A DNA stretch of 64,000 bases from Micractinium sp. NFX-FRZ. Its lineage: Eukaryota; Chlorophyta; Trebouxiophyceae; Chlorellales; Chlorellaceae. How positions within the stretch are numbered: the stretch's first letter is position 1; each line of letters begins with the position of its first letter. Shown piece after piece: positions 44,183-57,300 of this stretch. The notes below the pieces were generated by a model. It ran no database searches. It was not told the DNA's origin and saw nothing but the letters and a program-made list of their open reading frames with translations. The position numbers and the translations under genes were made by a program. Location of the stretch: NCBI GenBank assembly GCA_029339195.1, contig JAPTJF010000016.1:1-64000 (forward strand), written 5' to 3'.

Positions 44183-46104
44183 ATGCCCCTTTTGTGGTCC
44201 CTGGAGCGGTGGAGAGGCGACGGGTTTAGAAGGTGCTGTTTTCTTGCTGCTGCTGCCCGCGGGTGGCGGGCGCACACAAGCAGTTTGCTGCCGATAATGG
44301 TGGCGATAGCGCGCGGCCTTCACCTGCCTGCGGAAGGGCGGGGTGCAGGCTGTCCCGCCGCCGCCGCTGCTCACAGCGGCACCAGTGCCCCTCGTGAGCT
44401 GCCCCAATCCCGCTCGTCCCCTGAATTCAATGCAGGGCGTGTAATGCGCGCGCCGTCAGCTCAGACTGGCTGGGCCTGCAAGCCATCTCCCTGCTGTGGC
44501 TACTTCTAGTGGTCTCTAAGCCGCTCCTCCAAGAGCGTCTGCCATGTGGGTGCCGCCGGCGCGCCGACAGCAGCAGCCTGCTGCCCACACCCCTGCCCCG
44601 TGCCCTCCACATCAATCCTGTGTGGCTGTACTCACCGTCAAACGGGCTGCATCCTGGCCTGATACGTTCCACTGCACCGCGTGCAGGGTTGGCGCTGCGG
44701 GGGAGCATCCACTCGCTGCTGGCATGGGGCCTGTCGTGCCTGGCGGCACGAAGGAGGGACTTGTGGGTGGGGTACAGAGAGCTGTGGATCGCAGCTGTGC
44801 TGTGCCACGCCCACCTGACCACCCTGGATGGCGCGCTGAACGGCGGCACAAACATACTGGCCCGCCACGCTGGCATGGCGCCCATGCTGCTCGCGCTGCT
44901 GCTGGTGAGTGGGGCGGGTGTGCTGCGGCGTCAGCCGGCAGTGCGCCGCACGCCGTCGCGCTGCTGTGCGTGGTTGTATCTGGGCTGCGCCCCTCTGCTC
45001 TGCACGGTGACCGTAGCTTTACTCCTCTGCTCTGCGCTGCGCAGCGCCGCCTCTGCAGCTGCTCACAGTGACGAGCTCGAGGTGGGGCTTGCGTGGCGTG
45101 CCTGCTGCCCTTCTTCAGCTCACCGCTGACGTGCACTGCAGGTCTACAACACCGGCACTTGGACCGCACTTTACACATTATATGCCCGGGTAGATTGGAA
45201 GTTCAACGCGGTTGCCCTGCTACTGCTGGCGCTCATTCCAGTGAGTTGGTATGTTTTCGTTGTGGCCATCCTGCCCTGCTGGCTGCGGCAGCAGCTGCCC
45301 TGCAGCCTCACTCGCACTCACAAGGCAGCCCCGGCTTGCCTCCTGGCCCTACCCCCGTTCCCGCACTGTGTGCAGCTGTCGGCTAGCCACCGCGTCTGCC
45401 TGCGCATGCTGGAGGCGCCTGGCGTGGAGCAGCCTCTGGCCAGCCTCTACACATGGCTGGGCATCATGCTGTGAGCCAGCCAAGCTGCTAATCCGTTTTT
45501 TTTGTGTGTGTTTGTTGCTGATGGACGCTCGAAAATATGCACCGCTGCAGCTGCCACCCAGTGTGCCTCCATCGCCACCAATTATGCACTCTCATTGCTG
45601 CCGCCAAAGGGAGCACCTCCACTTGGGCTGACACGCCAGCTTCCTGCCCCGCCCACTCGGTCTGCAGCGGCGCCCCAATGATGATAGGACCGCTGCCGCT
45701 ACTTCATGGCGCACAGGAGCCCTACCTGCAGTGCCTGGTGGGTGGGCAGAGGCCGCACCTGCTGTGTTCCGCTGTCAAGGCAGGCCCTGCCATGGCTTGC
45801 ACCTGGCAACCGTCCACTGAGGCCTCCTGCACTGACACGCTCCTTTGGCTGCCTCTTTCAGGTAGTGAACCGCTGGTCGCAACTGATGGTTGGAGTCTTG
45901 ATTCCGATATACATTCTGCACGGCATGGAGCGGCGGGCAAGGGTAGTGTTTGCCCAGCAACAGAGGGAGCATGCAGCTGAGCGGGAGCGGCAACAGATAC
46001 AGATTGAGGGCCCGGCGACGGTGTTTGGCTGGCGCATGCGCCTGTACGTTTCTGGATACGTGCTCTGGGTTATTTTGTCTGCTGCCACAGTGCCATGGAA
46101 GTGA
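44183..46104 (+). CDS. Multipass membrane protein of unknown function
   Basis: I do not recognise this family. The well-supported part is an exon open from about 44436 to a donor at about 44904. It contains a hydrophobic helix (LGLQAISLLWLLLVVSKPLL), ELWIAAVLCHAHLTTLDGAL, and GMAPMLLALLL just before gtgagt. Later exons encode VYNTGTWTALYTLYARVDWK then FNAVALLLLALIP (from 45143), LSASHRVCLRMLEAPGVEQP then LASLYTWLGIML (from about 45375), and VVNRWSQLMVGVLIPIYILH then GMERRARVVFAQQQREHA, ending YVSGYVLWVILSAATVPWK at TGA 46102-46104. At least five hydrophobic segments alternate with basic loops. Some junctions do not keep phase under my model, so one or more exons are misplaced. The 5' end (Met at 44183 or elsewhere) is a guess. 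Confidence 0.42.
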
Positions 46105-46291
46105 GACCTGGTTCATGGGAAGTAAGATCTCAGACTGTCCTAGAGACACAGGTTGCGACGGCAGCGGCACGCTGCGGTGCGCTGCGGCGGGAAGTGGATT
46201 TGCTGTCAGTCCTCGCGGCGCTCTGTGTTTGCGACCGTCCACAAGTCGTCACGATTAGCCATGGCAGCTCGTGTGGCTCAGCCGTAAGACT

Positions 46292-49200
46292 ATGCCACCG
46301 CTTCTCTTTTGTCTCGCGCTGGCGCTGGCGTGCTCGGGTGCAGCCGCGCTGCCGCAGGCATCATGGCTGAGCCGCGAAGCAGCTGTCGGGGGCGCGCTGC
46401 ACCCCGACCGATCAGCGCGTGACACCAGCGGCGGCGGCGCCAGCAGCAGCGGCAGCGCCAGCGCCGACTCCCCGCTCTTGCCTCCTCGGCTTCGCTATGA
46501 ACACGGAGCCATGCAAGGTTAGCATCCCCAGCCTGTTCTGCACACTGTACTTGCATACGTGCTTGCGGCTCCTCCCTGAGGAGGCATGCTGTGTTTTGCC
46601 CCGCCCGCCGGCAATCCATGGTGTTGATGTCAACATCGCTGCACCGCTGCGTGCTACCGTGCTGCCTCCCACCTCCCTCTGCGCAGACTTGGTGGTGGGT
46701 GCTGGCTATCCTCTGGAGGAGCACTTTGTCACAACAGCAGATGGGTACGTGCTGGGAGTGTACCGGATCCCGCACGGGCGCGATGAGCACGCTGGCAGCA
46801 GCGGCAGGGACGGCTGTGGCGCCGCTGCAAGCACGGGCAGGAGGCTGCGTGCCGGCGGCGGCAGCGGCGGCGCTGGCGGGTCCCGCCGTGCCCCCGTGCT
46901 GCTGATGCATGGCCTGCTGGACAGCTCAGCTGCCTGGGTGCTGAATCAGCCGTCCCAGAGCCTGGGGTTCATCCTCGCTGACGCCGGCTACGACGTGTGG
47001 ATGGGTGAGCTCAGAGAGTTGCTGTACTAGAGACATGGGCGCGGCGGGGTTATGGCCTGGCTGACCTAGTTGCAACAGCTGACAACAGCGGAGTGTGCAC
47101 GCAGGACGCAGGGGGCATGCACATGTATTGTGCATGCCAGGGTGTGTGACTTGCAGTGGCCTGCTGGCTGCAGGCCGGTTGGGTGACCTGCCTATTGCCC
47201 CCACATCCCCATCCCTGCTGCCGCTGCCACTTCACGACTGCCCCGTGCCCCGCCCTCCCCCCTCCCGCCGCCCCTGTTTCCCCCTGGCAGGCAACAGCCG
47301 CGGTGACTTGTTCAGCCGCAACCACACTGGGCTGGACCCAGGGCAGGCTGCCTTTTGGGATTTCACGTGGGATGACATGGCGGAGTACGACCTGCCCGCT
47401 GCGGTCGCCTACATCCTGCGGCACAGTAAGCGGGGCGGGCGGGGTTGAGGGCCTGGATTATGGGTTGCAGCTGGGATGGTGCGGCGCTCCAATATTTGCC
47501 TGCTGCGGTGGGACATTGCCAGCAGTGATCGGGGGTTCCATGGCTCTGATCGATGGCACCACCTCTCCCAACCCGAAGACCGTGCCACGCTTGCCGCCCC
47601 TGCCCCTGCCCCCTCCTCTTCCCTCAGACGGCGCCAGCCAGCTGGCTTATGTGGGACACTCCCAGGGCACGACCCAGATGTTTGCTGCCCTGGCTTCCAA
47701 CCCCGGCCTGCGCCGCCAGCTCAGCGTGGCCGCCATGCTGGCGCCAGCGGTGCACATGCGCGGCATCCAGTCGCTGCCCCTCCAGGTGCTGGCTGCCATG
47801 GATGCCGACAAGGTGAGTCCGGGGAGAAGTATGAGTGTAAGCGCAACATCTTTTGTGCTGAGCTGGGCGTGGTTTTGGAGGCCTTGCGGCCGCTGCCGCC
47901 GGTCAAGCGTACACCAGCATTACCGGGCCACTGCGCTCCAGCCCCGCCCATTGTCCCCGTCGCTCTCAAACACACACACGGACACACACACACTTTTGCC
48001 TACCCCCCGCCCCCCGCCCCCCACACCCCCTCACCCTCCCCACCTTGTTTATTCCTGCCCCCCAGCTGTTCAACCGGCTGGGAGCCTACGAATTCCTGCC
48101 CACCCGCAAGGCGGCGTCAGACATTTTCGGCGAGCTGTGCCGCGCCACCCCCCTGGTCTGCGCCTCTGTCGTCACCGCCGTGGCCGGTTACAATGCCGCC
48201 AACATGAACATCACGCGCCTGGCCACGGCGGTGCAGTACGCACCTAGCGGTGAGGCAGGCAGGCGGCAGGGCGGTGCCAGCGAGGCGGGTGGGCGGTTGG
48301 GAGGGCAGGGCAGGGCAGGCGGAGCAGCTGGGTGAGAGGCGCCGAGGCAGTCGTTTGTGCATGGGTTGCATGCATTACCGGTGTCGATCACTGTTGTGCA
48401 CGCGATCACACACCTGCATGGCCCTTGTGACGCCATGTGTGTGTGCTCTGCTGTCTGCAGGCACCAGCGTGAAGAACATGGCGCACTGGGCGCAAGCCAT
48501 CCGCAAGAGCCGGGAGCAGCAGCGGCCCCTGTTCCAGGTGCTTCCACGGGCTTTTTTTTGTACGCCTGCTTGCTCAATACCTGCCTGCCTGCACCCCCAT
48601 CGCATTGTGTGTTTTGGATGCCTGCCCGCCCGACTGAGCGCCTGCATGCGCTGCCAGCTCCGGCGCTCGCCCCTGCCCATCCGGCATCCTTCCGCACATG
48701 TTGTTGGCATCATCGACTGCGCACATCCAACTGACTCCCTCCCTGTCTTGCAAACTTTGGCGCCCCACCGCAGAAGTACGACTATGGCAGCGTCTGCATA
48801 ACACCCACCGGCCTGCCGCACACCTGTAACATGAGGTGCGCAGAGCAGCGCCACGTGCCCCGCTATGCATCGCCAAGCTACGCCCAGGCCGCACCCTCTC
48901 TACTCAGGAACTTGTGTACTTCCTGCTAACAGCATGAGCCAACCCCCTTCGGTCAAACCTCGCTGCTCCCCCGCTGCCTGCCCGTCTGCAGAATGTACCA
49001 CTCGCTTGAGCCCCCCAGCTACGACCTGGGCTCCATCCGCTCCCCTCCCTTGGCCATCTTTTACGGCGGGAAGGACCGCATGGCGGACCCCCAAGACGTG
49101 GAGACGCTGCTGGCGGCGCTGCCAGCTGGCGCCGTGGTGTACACGCAGGTGGGTGGGTGACTGGTTGGCTGGCTCGGTGGGTGCTGTGGATGTTTGCAGG

Positions 49201-49409
49201 TGCAGCATGAGGTTGTGGGTGCAGAGGGATGAGGTGTTGGGTTAGGTAGCTGGCTCGGGGGTTTTCTGAGTTGCCTGTGCATGCCCTGCCCTCTTTCCCC
49301 GCAGCTGGAGCCCAGCTACGAACACCTGGACTTCACCTGGGGCATCGACGCACGCCTGCGCATCTACCCGGCCGTCCTGCAGCTGCTGCAGCGCTTCTCT
49401 GAGGAATGA
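46292..49409 (+). CDS. Secreted acid lipase-family alpha/beta hydrolase
   Basis: Triacylglycerol or cholesteryl-ester-type lipase of the acid (gastric/lysosomal) family. The start at 46292 gives a signal peptide ([20 protein letters not shown]). The lipase N-terminal motif is [20 protein letters not shown], followed by [17 protein letters not shown], which holds the oxyanion-region HGLL. Then come [16 protein letters not shown] and [20 protein letters not shown], both diagnostic for this family. The nucleophile elbow is [14 protein letters not shown], the acid Asp lies in [18 protein letters not shown], and the His in [16 protein letters not shown], near the stop at 49407-49409. The catalytic triad is therefore complete. 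Around ten exons join in phase. The expected site is outside the plasma membrane or in a lytic vacuole. A low-complexity insert (Gly/Ser/Arg) separates the first two motifs. Confidence 0.88.
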
Positions 49410-49870
49410 GCAGGCTTAGAGCCCTAGGGAACACGTAGCCAGCCCCGTCGATAGCGTAGCTGCCCGCCGCTGCAGCAGCAGCGGCAATTGCCCCGCCTGG
49501 CTCTCGGTGCCAATCACCAGCCCTGTGTTATTCACCCTCTGTCCCCCCTCTTTACGTTTGCCTGTACTCCTCCTGCCTGTTCTCCTTCCCTGCCTGTTTT
49601 CGGCAGCGCCCATCTGCCTGTGCCATTTCCCCCTCGCTCATGGCATGTACCATTGCCCCACCTACCCATTTCCAGCCCAGCCCCTTTCATGCTCCCCCTG
49701 CTCTCATCCGGCCAGCGACCTCCCAAGCTGCCACCTGGCCACAGTTTTCCAATCCCACGCCTTCAGCCTGACAGATGCGCACGGTATCCAATTATAGAAA
49801 CAGATGCGCACGGTATCCAATTATAGAAAGGATCAAGAAAAAGAGAAGAAAGGGGGGGTGCAATGTGCCC
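49410..49870. other. Intergenic between convergent genes
   Basis: No gene seen. A 29-base direct repeat (agatgcgcacggtatccaat plus tatagaaa) occurs twice in tandem at about 49773-49829. The rest is pyrimidine-rich 3' flank. Confidence 0.5.
49773..49829. repeat. 29-bp tandem direct repeat
   Basis: Two adjacent copies of cagatgcgcacggtatccaa followed by ttatagaaa. They appear identical or nearly so, suggesting a recent duplication. Confidence 0.85.
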
Positions 49871-50974
49871 CTAGCCGGCCGGGTCGCTGCTGCCCCCAGG
49901 GTGCTCCACTTCCCCCTCCTCCTGCATGCCTGCCGCCGCCCGCGCCACAACCTGCGCCCGCTGCCCCGCCGCCACGCTGCCGCTCTGCTGCCGCTGCAGC
50001 ACCACGCTGCGTATGCTGCCAATCTCCTGGGCCGCTTCCGGGTGGGCCGGGTGCAGCTGCAGGCAGCGCCCCATGCTGGCCAGCGCCAGCTCAGGCTCTC
50101 CCATGTTGAGCTGCAGCGTAAGATTTGGGAGAGAATTATAATGAGATGGGCCGGCACGCAGCAGGCAGAGCAACCCAGCTCAGATAAGCATAGACTGCGA
50201 GCGGTGTGTTTTGTGGAGCAAGGCTGTAAGCAAACACGTTGCAGGGATGCAGACTGCTAGAAAGCATGCATCGCAGCGTGCCCAGCAGCGCCTTGCCTGC
50301 ACTCTGGCCAGCGTCAGATGCCCTGCCGCCCAGCCTGGTTCCAGCTCCACGGCTCGCATTGCACACTGCAGCGCCTTCCAGTCCTCGCCCACCTCCAGCC
50401 ACACCTGTGGGGCCAGCAGGGGTTGGACACCCGGAAACGGGACACCCGATAGGGGATTAGGGGTTGCATACCGGTCTTGCAGAAGGTGGCTCAAAGGCCT
50501 GCACCTGCCGATGCATTCAACTCTCAGCTTCAATCCAAGCTTTGCATAGACTGCCATCCCACCTGGGCCTTTGACTCGTGCAGCTTGTGTGCTTCCGCCG
50601 GTGAGGCTGCCAGCGCGGCATCCCAGTGCCGCAGTGCGCGCCCCCAGTCCCCAGCTTCCGCCGCCCGATTGCCCGCCTCCTGCAGCGTATTAAGCAAGGT
50701 TTTGGAAGTAGACTATAATGATGTTTTGTTTACAGCACAAGGACGCACACCAGGCACGCAGTGGGCGGCGGCGAGCAGCGACGGACGGCGCCCTGGCGCA
50801 CCACCGCCTGAACAACCGCCCGCGACGCACCTGCTCTTGAGCAGCGCTCTGGCTGCTGCTTGGTGGAGCTGCACCCTGCTGGGGAAGCTGTTCCTCGTCC
50901 TCCTCTTGCTCAAAGAGCCCTGGTCGCCGGCCCTTGGGCGGGGCCTTGCCGAGGCTGAACGCTTTGAAGTTCAT
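49871..50974 (-). CDS. TPR protein resembling TTC33
   Basis: A short tetratricopeptide protein. It starts at 50972-50974 with MNFKAFSLGKAPPKGRRPGL and an acidic/Gln-rich leader (FEQEEDEEQLPQQGAAPPSS). Four exons then encode successive TPR helices: EAGNRAAEAGDWGRALRHWD with AALAASPAEAHKLHESKAQ, VWLEVGEDWKALQCAMRAVE with LEPGWAAGHLTLARVQ, and LNMGEPELALASMGRCLQLH. The 'HE.K.Q / W.a...L.raQ / G' pattern fits the TTC33 (OSRF-like) group. The tail is Ala/Gln-rich, with stop TAG at 49871-49873. TPRs form protein-binding surfaces, and the partner is unknown. A short region (50975-51345) separates it from the divergent BRWD-like gene and may serve as a common promoter. Confidence 0.75.
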
Positions 50975-51345
50975 CGCTGAAACGTATCGAATATTTCCAG
51001 CCACCTCCCGAGTGCTCCTATGCGTCATTCACCGACGACAAGACACGTCACCGTGGCACGGCGATTTCCGCTCAAGCAGGTGGTCCTATCGCGTTTCGAT
51101 GATATCGCGCAACACTTCGAAGTCATAGCACCCTTCATCGAAGGACGCAGGGCCCTGGGCTGCGACAGCTCTCGGTATCGATCACAATCGCCGCCTCTCG
51201 CCCGGCCGCCAACCGGCCCACGGCTGGCCCCGTGCACCGGAAGCCTCAAAACATGCTTCACTCGATTGCCGCAAACTGAGGCCCCGCCGCGCCCCGCCAG
51301 CCAACGTCAGGCACTCGAGTTGCAGAGGCCGAGGCCTGTGGCGCC
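50975..51345. promoter_or_regulatory. Compact bidirectional promoter region
   Basis: Only 371 bases separate the divergent starts of the TTC33-like and BRWD-like genes, so both promoters must share this stretch. I see no TATA box. Confidence 0.5.
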
Positions 51346-54300
51346 ATGGAGCGCGCCGCGGAGCTAGGGGCGCCCGTTGGGCAGACCGAGCTCTTTCTGC
51401 TCGTGGTGCAGTCCCTGCAAGGCCACCCTGCTTTTGCTGAGCTTGGCGCCGCCGTGGCGGCAAAGGCAGCCGCAGAGGGCCTGTTGCCGCAACGCCACGA
51501 CGTGCACGGTGCGCGCCGCCGCCGGCGCTCGGAGCACTTGTGCTGTGCAGCTGGCGCCTGTTCTGCCCTTACAGGACTTGTCTTTGGGCCTGCTGTATAC
51601 GTGCTGCCCTATGTGGTGCGTTGCTTTGCATTCCGACAGCTGCAGGCTTGCCCACCTGCTGCTGCTCCCACGGCCCTTGCCCCGCAGGTGCCAAGCACAC
51701 ATTGTCCCTCAACGAGCTGCAGCAGCGCTACGCACACCTGCCGCCCAACACGCTGCAGCTGCTGCTCTCGCAGCTGCTTGAGCGGCGGCGGGCCGAGGCG
51801 CCGCAGCCGGCAGCGCGGGGGCTGACCAGCTTGCTAGAGCTGGGGGCGCTCAGCGTTCTCAGCGGGGGAGACGCCAGCGCCGCCGCCGCTGCTGCCGGCA
51901 CGCCCGCGCTTCCGCCCCCGGCCTGGTTGCGGCCCGGCCGCATGCTGCCCTCAGAGCCCCACCGCTTGCTGCTGCTGCGCCAGGCGGGTCTGCTGCGGTC
52001 GGGGCAGCACCCAGGTACAGTGCAGCCTCCAGAGTCGTATGCGCGCCAGCTGGCGCATGCGCTGACGGTGCGGGGGCACCGCTACGCCGTCTACTGCCTC
52101 TCCTATGACAGGACGGGCCGTTACCTCATCACAGGCTCGGATGATCGCCTCGTCAAGGTGAGAGATAGGAGGCGGCTTAGTTTGTCATCTGCATTCTGCC
52201 TCCTGGCAAGCAAGTGGTGCAGATGGGGCGAGTGAAGGAACCCGGGCGCCTGTGTGCCGCTGCAGCCCGCCGCTTGCGGCATCGCTATGGCGGTCCCCCC
52301 GCCTATTTTCTTGCAATTTTCCTTACCTTCTGCCCTCTTCACCATCACACCTCAGCTGCTTCCTCCTGCCTCTCCCTCTGCCCCCTCCCTTCTCGGGCGG
52401 CCACAGATCTGGTCGACGCGCACAGGGCTGATGCAGGCCAGCTGCCGGGGGCATGACGCCGAGATCACAGACTTGGCGGTGTCGGCGGACAACTGCCTGG
52501 TAGCTTCCTCCAGCATGGACGGTACCGTGCGCGTGTGGCAGCTGGAGGTGGGCTGGGGCATTGCGTGGTGGGGCGAGAAGGCAGGGGCCATGGCGGGCGG
52601 TGGGGAGCCTGTGGCAGGGGGGACGCTCTGACCACGCTGCGGCATGCTGTGGTTGGCAGCGTGCTGCATTGTAGCTGCCAGTGGAAGCAACTGCCTCGCC
52701 AGAGCCTCTGCCCACGCTCTTTCCCTTGCCTCTCTACCCCCCTGCCCTTACGCACATGCTTTTCACACACCCCTGCTGCATTCCCACCTGCTGGTCCGCA
52801 GGGCGGCGAGGGGCGCCCCGGCCTGCCCGTGTCAGTGCTAGTGGGGCATGGCGGGCCCACCGCCTTTGTGGACTTCCACCCCACCCTCCCTGATGCCCTG
52901 CTGTCAGCCTCGTTTGACGGCACCTGCCGCATCTGGCGGGCACGCGACGCCAGCGTGCCCCCCATCGTGCTGCATGTCGACCCCGCACGCTTTGGTCTCA
53001 GCGGGCACGCCGTCACGCGGTGCGCTGGCCGCTGCTGGGGCACGCGTGTTGTGGGGGTGGCGGGGGCCATTGTGCAGGTTTGCCGTGTTGGGCGGCATGT
53101 GCAGAAGCCTGTGCAGCTGCTTGGCAAACAAGCTGCAGAAGGCTGCTGACTGTGGGGGACATCACCTGACACCTCTATGCACTGCTCTCCCGACTGCTGT
53201 GCCCGCAGTCTCGGTGGCTTGGGCTGGCCGGGGTTCGCCGGCATACCGTCGGCCGCTGTGGCAGCTGGCGGCGGCGGCTTGGAGGTGGGGCCCGGTGTGC
53301 GCACCACACGCAACATGGAGCGGCAGCTGCTGGGCCTGCTGGGCTCAAACCACGGCCAGGCTGGCACAGCGGGCGCTTCAGGGAGCCAGCAGCCGGCGCC
53401 TGCGGGCGCGCGGCACAGCGGGCGTGCCACCCGGCAGCACCGCAGCTTGAACGAGCTGCTTGGAGAGGATGGGGATGGGGCAGCTGATGGAGAGGAACAG
53501 GGCGAGGAGGAGGACGGGGAGGAGCACGCGGAGGGTGGCGTCGATGGCGATGGCGCACAGGGCGGCACCACTGGCCTGCTGGTCTGTGGATTTAGCCGGG
53601 ACGGCACCCACATTGTGGCGGGCGGCAACGACTGCAGCGTGTACGTCTGGCAGTGGGATCTGGCGCTGCCAGCTCAGCAGGCACCACAGCAGGCGCAGCA
53701 GCCAGCAGCGTCGCCCCCGGCAGGCGCAGCAGCACGAGCGGCAGCGGGCGAGGCAGTGCAAGGATCTCACGCCCCAGCAGCAGGAGAAGCAGCAGAAGCA
53801 GCAGCAGCAGCAGACGAGCGTCCGCAGGACGCGCAGCAGCCGCCAAGCGTGGCGGCGCAGCAGCAGGCAGGGGCCGCCCCCCCAGCAGCCGGGGACGACG
53901 CACCCTGGCCTCTTCCCCGTGAGGTGTGCCAGCTCAAGGGGCATCGCAATGACGTCATCCTGCTCCAGTTCAGCCATGCTGGCGACAGGGTGGCAACCGG
54001 CTCCAAGGATGGCAGCGTGCGGGTGAGGCGGGCGGGCATGTGGGGATCGTGAGCGGGCACGGCATGCGGGGTTGCGAGCGCAAGTGGAGGAAGGGAGGGA
54101 GGGTGGGCACCATGGAGCGAGCTGCCCTGCATTGAGCATGCTTTACCTGACTCGAGAAAAACCTAAACTTGAGCCCTAATCATACGGCCATACTAGCCCG
54201 CCTTCTGTCTGTGGAACACTGCGCCCACTGGCGTGCGCAGGGGCACAGCTCAGTGGTGAGTTCCTCAGTCCGCGCTCTGCTGTAGAGTGCTGTTGCCCAA

Positions 54301-57300
54301 TTCTGCCTCTGTTTAGATACACATCCTCTCATGGCACGCCCCCTCCAGGTGTGGCGCCGCCCGCGGCGGTGGCGCAAGCGGCCGCAGGCTTGGGAGCAGG
54401 AGGTGACGTTTGCGGTGCTGCCAGACCCAGAGGCGATCAAGGAGGCGAGGCGGCGCCGCCGGCCGCCCCCCGCGCCCAGTGTGGACCAAATCGCATGGAG
54501 CGCCGATGACCAGCGGTGTGTGGGTGCCCCTGGTGCATGATGGTGCTTGAAAGTGGGGATTTGGATTTACATGCGCCGCCGCCGCCCGGCCCCCACGCCC
54601 AGGGTGGTCCAGACCGCCTGGAGCGCCCAGGGGGCCCAACATGTGTGTGTGTTTGCTTGACATTCATTCAGAAATCCCCAAACACAACCCCATGCTGCCT
54701 CCTACCTTCCACCCCGCAGGCTGTGCGTGTCCATCACCGACTACTGCATCCGCGTCCTGGCCATGCCCAGCGGCCAGCTGCTGCACACCCTCAACCTGCA
54801 CAACAGTGAGCCCCGCCTGCCTGCCTGCCTGTTGGTCTACCTGTTACCCATTGGCACCCGCCCTTCCACTCAGCTGCCCGCCGACTGCTGCGCAACATCA
54901 CTGCACACACACCAATGAGTCGTGCCTGCCTGCCTGCCCGCCTGCCCCAACCTGTTCCCACGCACCCACCCACCCGTCTGCCACCCATTCTTGCCTCCCT
55001 GCCTGCCCACCCTCCGCCTGCAGACCACGTGCACATCCTGGAGTGCCACCCCACCGACCCCGCCCTCGCCTTTAGCGCCAGCTACGACGGCACCGTGGCC
55101 GTGTGGCACACCCGCAGCGGCGCCGTGCTGCGCCGGTTCAGCAGGTGAGGGGCAGGAGGTGAGGGGCAGCATGTGGGGTACTGCAGATGAGGTTCAGCAG
55201 GTGATGGCAGCAGATGAGGGGCAGCAGATGCGGTACGGCAGGGGAGGTACAGCAGGGCAGACCCAGTAGGTCACTGGGGCCTGAAGGATGTGGTGATGAG
55301 GCTCCGGTGTCAAAACGTGCCTTCTGGTTACTAGCGTGTGGGCAGGCAGGTGAAGTCACACCTGAGCACCCCCGGCAGGTGTGATCTTGCCAGTGCAACC
55401 GGCCCTGGCAGGATGCGCGCAGCTGGCGCATGACGCCGTGTGGACCACTCTGCCCGCCTGCACTCTGCGCCCTGTCAACAATCCAACCCCGGCCTGCCTT
55501 GCCCGCCGCAGCCGCCACACGCGCCCCGACGGCCGCAGCTGGCCCGACCTCATCCCCTTTTCGGACGGCCACTTCTCAAACGACGGCCGCTCCATCACAG
55601 TCACGGGTGAGCTGCCGCTCCTTGCTGCCGCCCTTGCTGCTGTGACTGGCGGGCTCGCAAGCTGAAGCCGTCACTGCCGCCCTTGCTGTCGCCCTTGCTG
55701 CTGCCTCCCTGGTTGGTAGGCTGCTGCCTTGCTGCTGGCTGGCGGACAGGCGGGCTGGACCAACAACGCTTTCATCACCTGATCAGGCGTCTTTGATCCT
55801 GCTGTTTTATTCAGACCAGGCAGGCCAATTGCGCTGCACCGCGGCCTGACTCCCTCCTGTGCCGAGCCCTCCCTTTTGAGGACACCGGGACCACCCAGCC
55901 CTGCTCCCGTTCCTCCTCATGCAGACGTCGCCGGCCAGCTGCACTACTACACTTTGGGCCCCTCCTGCGCCCTGCTGGGGCGCGCACCCTATGACCAATT
56001 CCTGGTCACAGACTATGCGCCGCTGCTGCGGGACCTGGCGGGCAACGTGGTGGATGCAGAGACACAGCTGCCGCCTCACGAGTTGACAGGTGGGGACGGT
56101 GGGTGGGAGGTGGGAGCAGAGCGTGGGGGGAAGTCGCGCTGCTGGGTGAACTGCCAGGGGACGCGGTGCTGCAAGGAGCCAGCTGCAGCTGTACCTGCCG
56201 ACACATCTGAGCAGCCCTGGCTTGCACAGCGTATTCCCAGCCGAGGCGGAGGCCGAGCGAGGCCTGCCAGGCTGCCATGCCATGCCATGTGGGCCAGTGA
56301 ACACGCCAGCTGTGCATTTCACGCACTGTGGAAGCTGAGCCGCACCAGCTGTAGCAGCAGCAGCAGCAGCAGCAGCAGCAGCTACTATAGATTGCCTCTC
56401 ACCCGCTGCGATCCGTGCCCTTCACGAACTCATCCCACTGTGCAGGGCGGGATGCGCTGTGCGACGCGCTGGGCAACCCGTACCCAGAGCCGCTGCAGGC
56501 CGCGTACCGCGCGCAGCGCGTGCTGTCGGCGCCCCTGCAAGTGAGCCAAGAATCGGGATGGCAGGGAAGCGGCACTGCGCTGTGGAGGGCTTGCAGCCCT
56601 TGCACAGCATCGCCCCTGCCTGCCTGCCCTCTTGCCAGTAGCACTTCAGTCATTTCAAAAGTGCCTGCGTGTACAAAGCAGTCTGTCACCAGCAGTTTTC
56701 CCCGGGTGGGGTATCTGTCAACAAGTGCACACCCCTGCCCTCGGCTGCTGCGCTGCTTGCAGGAGGTGGCATGGCAAGAGGCAGGGAAGGAGCCTGGCTA
56801 TCTGCTGGCTGCACCCACGCTGACTGCTGCAGCCTGGGCGGTGGAGCAGGTGGGTGCTTGGAGGGCAGGTGGCGGCCTGGGCAAGGATAGCAGCATCCTG
56901 TCACTTGTGTGGGGCTGCCGGCGCAGCCTGCGGCGGTGGAGCTGCCATGCACATCCGCCTGCGAGCACGGGCTTCAACATGGCAGCCTGGCTGGCTCAAC
57001 CTCTGCGTGGCATTCGAGTCCTTGGCTGCAGCTGTCCAGGGCTGTCCTGGGTGGCATTCATTGCCCTCCTGCTGCCTGTCTGTGCGCTCCCCTTGTTCCG
57101 GGCAGCACCCCGCACCTGCCTGACTGCCGGCCCTCCTGACTTCCTGCCTGCTTGCCTGCCTGCCTGCCTGCAGGTCAGCGGCACAGAGCACGCGGTGCAG
57201 CTGGCCATCAGCCGCGCCCAGGAGCGCCTGACTGTGCACGAGGATAGGTTGAATGCTGGGGCCAGCGCGGCGGCAGCGCGCGAAGCGGCCGCCGAGGCGG

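Noticed and set aside
54158..54182. Third telomere-like element (aacctaaacttgagccctaa)
   Set aside because: Only two weak CCTAA-like matches with no inverted arm; too little to separate from chance.
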